The notes beneath the pieces were generated by a model. It was not told the origin of the DNA, ran no database searches, and saw only the letters and a program-made list of their open reading frames with translations. Positions 61,453 to 64,000 of a stretch of 64,000 nt of DNA are shown piece after piece. Numbering within the stretch: the stretch's first letter is position 1; each line of letters starts with the position of its first letter. The position numbers and the translations under genes were made by a program. The DNA is taken from the NCBI GenBank assembly GCA_049607205.1, contig JBMYWH010000006.1:35375-99374 (forward strand), written 5' to 3'. The DNA comes from JBELHR01 sp049607205 (lineage in GTDB: Bacteria; Bacteroidota; Bacteroidia; Flavobacteriales; Flavobacteriaceae).

Positions 61453-62001
61453 ATGATTAAAGCACTTTTGTCTTCATTATTTCTTTTAAAGGTATTTTCC
61501 TTTTCACCGATAGACCCGCCTATTATTTTTCAATCAGAAAAGAGCAATATAGAAATAACTGGAACTACAAATATTAGTAAATGGAAAAGTAAGGTTGAAG
61601 ATTTTCAAATTAAAGCAATTTCTCAATCTAGTGGTCAAATCGAAAAAATTGAACTCATTCTATACACCAACTCCATTAAAAGTGGACATCGGCCTATGGA
61701 TAAGATGACTCAAAAGTCTCTTAAAGTAGAAAATTTTCCTGAAATCACGATTATATTTGATCAAATTAACTACTCAGAAAATGAAGTTCTAATGAGTGGA
61801 CTTATTAATTTAGCCGGTATCTCTAAAGAGATACAAGTCAAAACGCAAACCACATATATTGATAACAACCTCATTTTAAGCGGCCAAGCACCAATCAACT
61901 TGAATGAATTTAACATTTGCCCTCCTGAGGCATTATTCGGCAGCATACGATGTAACGAAAACATTATCGTAGATTTTTCCCTCCGTGCAAAAAACTCTTA
62001 A
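61453..62001 (+). CDS. YceI-family protein
   Basis: 182 residues with a signal-like N-terminus and the YceI beta-barrel pattern: NIEITGTTNISKWKSKVEDF, YTNSIKSGHRPMDKMTQKSLKV, then FNICPPEALFGSIRCNENIIVDF. YceI barrels bind isoprenoid chains such as polyprenols. It is a paralog of the protein encoded at 62140, with the pair in tandem. It has two cysteines in its C-terminal block that the second copy lacks. Confidence 0.88.
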   Translation: MIKALLSSLFLLKVFSFSPIDPPIIFQSEKSNIEITGTTNISKWKSKVEDFQIKAISQSSGQIEKIELILYTNSIKSGHRPMDKMTQKSLKVENFPEITIIFDQINYSENEVLMSGLINLAGISKEIQVKTQTTYIDNNLILSGQAPINLNEFNICPPEALFGSIRCNENIIVDFSLRAKNS

Positions 62002-62076
62002 AAAAACACTAAACAATTGATTTTCAATTCAAATATCCTTATTTTTACTAGAGAACCTGGTTAAGAGAATCTAGGC

Positions 62077-62090
62077 ATGATAAATATCAT
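62077..62090. promoter_or_regulatory. Inverted repeat upstream of the second YceI gene
   Basis: ATGATA and TATCAT are exact complements around AA. It lies 23 bases before the -7 box at 62113-62120, near the -33 region, so it may be an operator. Confidence 0.35.
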
Positions 62091-62112
62091 ATTTAATACA
62101 CCTAACTGACCG

Positions 62113-62120
62113 TAACTTTG
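62113..62120 (+). promoter_or_regulatory. Promoter -7 box of the second YceI gene
   Basis: TAACTTTG matches TAnnTTTG, 19 bases before the ATG at 62140. Confidence 0.5.
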
Positions 62121-62139
62121 TTTAACAATTAGATTAATT

Positions 62140-62673
62140 ATGAAGCAATTTAGAATTTTATTAGTAGCCTTCCTGATGATAATGGGAAGCTCAATCTACG
62201 CTCAAACAAGTTTGAAGCTAGATACAGAATCAAGTAAAGTAACAGTTTTAGGTACCTCTACCTTACATGATTGGGAAATGGATGCAGAACAAGTTAGTGG
62301 AGATTTAGAACTTGATGGAAATCAGATTCAGAGTTTAAATTTCAACTGTGTTGTTGAAGGGATTAAAAGTGGAAAATCAAAAATGGATAAATTGGCTTAT
62401 GAAGCTTTAAATTCTGATGACAGTCCCAACATCACTTTCGACTTAACTTCTGTAGAAGGAGATGTTTTAAATGGTAATCTTGAAATCGCAGGAAAAACAG
62501 TTCCTGTAAGTATCAAACTAGAAAAAACCATTGAAAATGACACTGTAAAACTAACAGGGTCTTATGATTTGCTGATGACTACTTTTGGAATGACACCTCC
62601 AACAGCGGTATTCGGAACAATTAAAACAGGTGATGATATCACTGTTAAATTTGAATTGAATTACAAACAATAA
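62140..62673 (+). CDS. YceI-family protein
   Basis: 177 residues with a signal peptide (cleavage near SSIYA-QT). The YceI barrel has KVTVLGTSTLHDWEMDAEQV, NCVVEGIKSGKSKMDKLAYEAL and a FGMTPPTAVFGTIKTGDDITV end. It probably binds an isoprenoid lipid in the periplasm. It has its own promoter and is followed after 26 bases by the porin-like gene, so the two are probably co-transcribed. Confidence 0.9.
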   Translation: MKQFRILLVAFLMIMGSSIYAQTSLKLDTESSKVTVLGTSTLHDWEMDAEQVSGDLELDGNQIQSLNFNCVVEGIKSGKSKMDKLAYEALNSDDSPNITFDLTSVEGDVLNGNLEIAGKTVPVSIKLEKTIENDTVKLTGSYDLLMTTFGMTPPTAVFGTIKTGDDITVKFELNYKQ

Positions 62674-62699
62674 CTAGATATAATTTAAATAATTTTACA

Positions 62700-63959
62700 A
62701 TGAAAAAAGTAATCTTTAGTGCTTTAGCAATGATCGGAATGATTTTTAGCGTGAGCGCACAAACCGTAACAACCAAGGATAACGACCTTCAATATTTCAG
62801 AGATGCTGGGTATGATGGATTAAACGTTTTTGAAACATCAAAAGAAGCAGGTGCTGAATTTGATGGTTTAAAAGTAAAAGTTGGAGCAGATTTTGCTTTA
62901 CAATTTCAAGGATTAAGAGCTGATAACGCTGATTTAGGAAACAATTTCAACCTTCCTACAGCCAACTTAAATATTGATGCTCAATTAGCTGAAGGTGTAC
63001 GTGTACACTTAAGAACTTATTTATCTTCTCGTCACCACAACGAAACTTGGGTAAAAGGAGGATACCTACAAATTGATGATTTAGGATTTATCTTAAATAA
63101 TGAATCAGTTAATAAATTCATGGAAATCGCTACAATTAAAGTAGGTATGGATGATATCAACTATGGTGATGCACACTTCAGAAGATCTGATAATGCTGCC
63201 GCTCTATACAACCCATTCGTTGGAAACTACATCATGGACTCTTTCTCAACAGAAGCTTTCTTTGAATTAAATTTACAACCTAAAGACTATATCTTTGTAT
63301 TAGGTCTTTCTAATGGTAACTTAAACCAAACTGCAGAAGTAACTCCAACTGATGATGCATCTGTTCGTTTCTACACTAAACTTGGTTTTGACAAGCAAAT
63401 TCAAGAAGACTTAAGAGTTCGTTTGACGGGTTCTTATACTGTTGCTCCTGGTACTGCAAACGGTGGTTACCTTTATGGTGGTGATAGAGCTGGTTCTCGT
63501 TACTACTTAACTGACAACTTTAGAGATGGTCGTGTGAATCCTGGATTTAAAGACATGCAATCTTACCAAATTAACCCATTTGTAAAGTATAGAGGATTAG
63601 AATTCTTCGGTATCTTCGAACAAACATTTGGATATGCTGGTGATACTGCTGATATCAATGACGCAGGGAAATACACACAAGTTGCTGGAGAGCTTTTATA
63701 CCGTTTTGGTTCTAAAGAACAATTCTATGTAGGTGGTCGTTATAACGTAGTATCTGGATACGGAGACTATTCTTCTACAATGGAAACTCCGGAAGCTGGT
63801 AAAACAACAAGATTCAACGTTGGAGCAGGATGGTTTATGACTAAAAACATTGTGACTAAATTAGAGTATGTTGACCAACAATTTGATGGAACAAATACTT
63901 GGGATGATCCAGCACAAAACTTTAAAGGATATGTGGTAGAAGCTGTGATTTCTTTCTAA
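62700..63959 (+). CDS. Outer-membrane beta-barrel porin-like protein
   Basis: 419 residues with a signal peptide (cleavage near VSA-QT). The rest is beta-strand sequence with aromatic turns, ending in the barrel-type VVEAVISF with a terminal Phe, the usual signal for BAM insertion. It resembles phosphate-selective or general porins of Bacteroidota, but the solute is unknown. Codon choice looks like that of a highly expressed gene (many CGT, ACT, GGT). It follows the YceI gene by 26 bases. Confidence 0.8.
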   Translation: MKKVIFSALAMIGMIFSVSAQTVTTKDNDLQYFRDAGYDGLNVFETSKEAGAEFDGLKVKVGADFALQFQGLRADNADLGNNFNLPTANLNIDAQLAEGVRVHLRTYLSSRHHNETWVKGGYLQIDDLGFILNNESVNKFMEIATIKVGMDDINYGDAHFRRSDNAAALYNPFVGNYIMDSFSTEAFFELNLQPKDYIFVLGLSNGNLNQTAEVTPTDDASVRFYTKLGFDKQIQEDLRVRLTGSYTVAPGTANGGYLYGGDRAGSRYYLTDNFRDGRVNPGFKDMQSYQINPFVKYRGLEFFGIFEQTFGYAGDTADINDAGKYTQVAGELLYRFGSKEQFYVGGRYNVVSGYGDYSSTMETPEAGKTTRFNVGAGWFMTKNIVTKLEYVDQQFDGTNTWDDPAQNFKGYVVEAVISF

Positions 63960-64000
63960 GCACAAACATTAGCTTTTAAATTTATAAAAGGCACCTCTTT

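Noticed and set aside
1..64000. tRNA or rRNA genes, CRISPR arrays, transposons, prophage
   Set aside because: I saw no cloverleaf in any intergenic gap, no regularly spaced repeats and no transposase or phage genes. Short intergenic gaps leave little room.

Overview
The window is about 64 kb of chromosome from a member of the Bacteroidota, most likely the order Flavobacteriales. The evidence is the low-GC coding style, genes that mostly start without Shine-Dalgarno sequences, Bacteroidota-type promoter boxes (TAnnTTTG), the Bacteroidota family content (DUF4834, YfhO, flavobacterial DnaA, single-chain SdaA, secreted NagZ/serine-hydrolase fusion) and tripartite exporters with TolC partners. The genus cannot be told from the sequence alone. 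Coding density is very high: no gene-free stretch exceeds about 250 bases. I saw no rRNA, tRNA, CRISPR array, insertion sequence or prophage. The gene content is core chromosome, not a mobile island.

Layout. 1-1098: partial HtrA/DegP-type protease (minus). 1230-4290: dapF, a GNAT acetyltransferase, mltG and a lysozyme-like secreted protein. 4287-6885 (minus): dnaA, low-molecular-weight tyrosine phosphatase and a tetrapyrrole-methylase-fold methyltransferase, translationally coupled. 7042-11677: thioesterase, YigZ and RibD (minus), acetyltransferase, PrmC, TrmD and ribosomal protein L19 with a probable leader RNA. 11901-14114: monomeric NADP isocitrate dehydrogenase. 14231-19610: MacB-like exporter (adaptor, permease, TolC) followed by a small membrane protein and an ATP-grasp ligase. 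19607-28405 (minus): DUF4834 protein, YfhO, two glycosyltransferases, UDP-GlcNAc 2-epimerase, flippase, LysE-like transporter, DinB-like protein. 28503-33348: outer-membrane protein, GNAT-like protein, RsmE, BASS symporter, PlsC-like acyltransferase.

33342-39452 (minus): murQ, anmK, a secreted NagZ + serine-hydrolase fusion, a DEDDh exonuclease and an unknown protein; the first three form a peptidoglycan-recycling unit. 39545-43636: TetR regulator with TolC, HlyD and ABC-2 permease. 43674-44837 (minus): NtrC-type regulator with no DNA-binding domain. 44961-50797: MarR regulator with a large palindromic operator, then a beta-oxidation operon in the order fadN-fadA-fadE. 50839-52131 (minus): type II NADH dehydrogenase. 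52237-54141 (minus): dnaK. 54390-55811: serine dehydratase. 55812-58157 (minus): PASTA protein, RluD-type synthase, YaaA. 58231-61393: ddl, coaD, M14 peptidase. 61453-63959: two YceI proteins and an outer-membrane porin-like barrel.

The strongest unusual signals are: (1) five genes (dapF, ribD, trmD, a tetR and a marR) whose start codon lies exactly four bases after a TAnnTTTG promoter box, implying leaderless or near-leaderless transcripts; (2) a perfect 30-base palindrome over the marR promoter upstream of the fadNAE-type operon; (3) the NagZ-AmiE-like fusion next to anmK and murQ; (4) two tripartite export operons that both lack an ATPase; and (5) several unexplained repeats between dnaK and sdaA. 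I did not find a clearly new multi-gene system.
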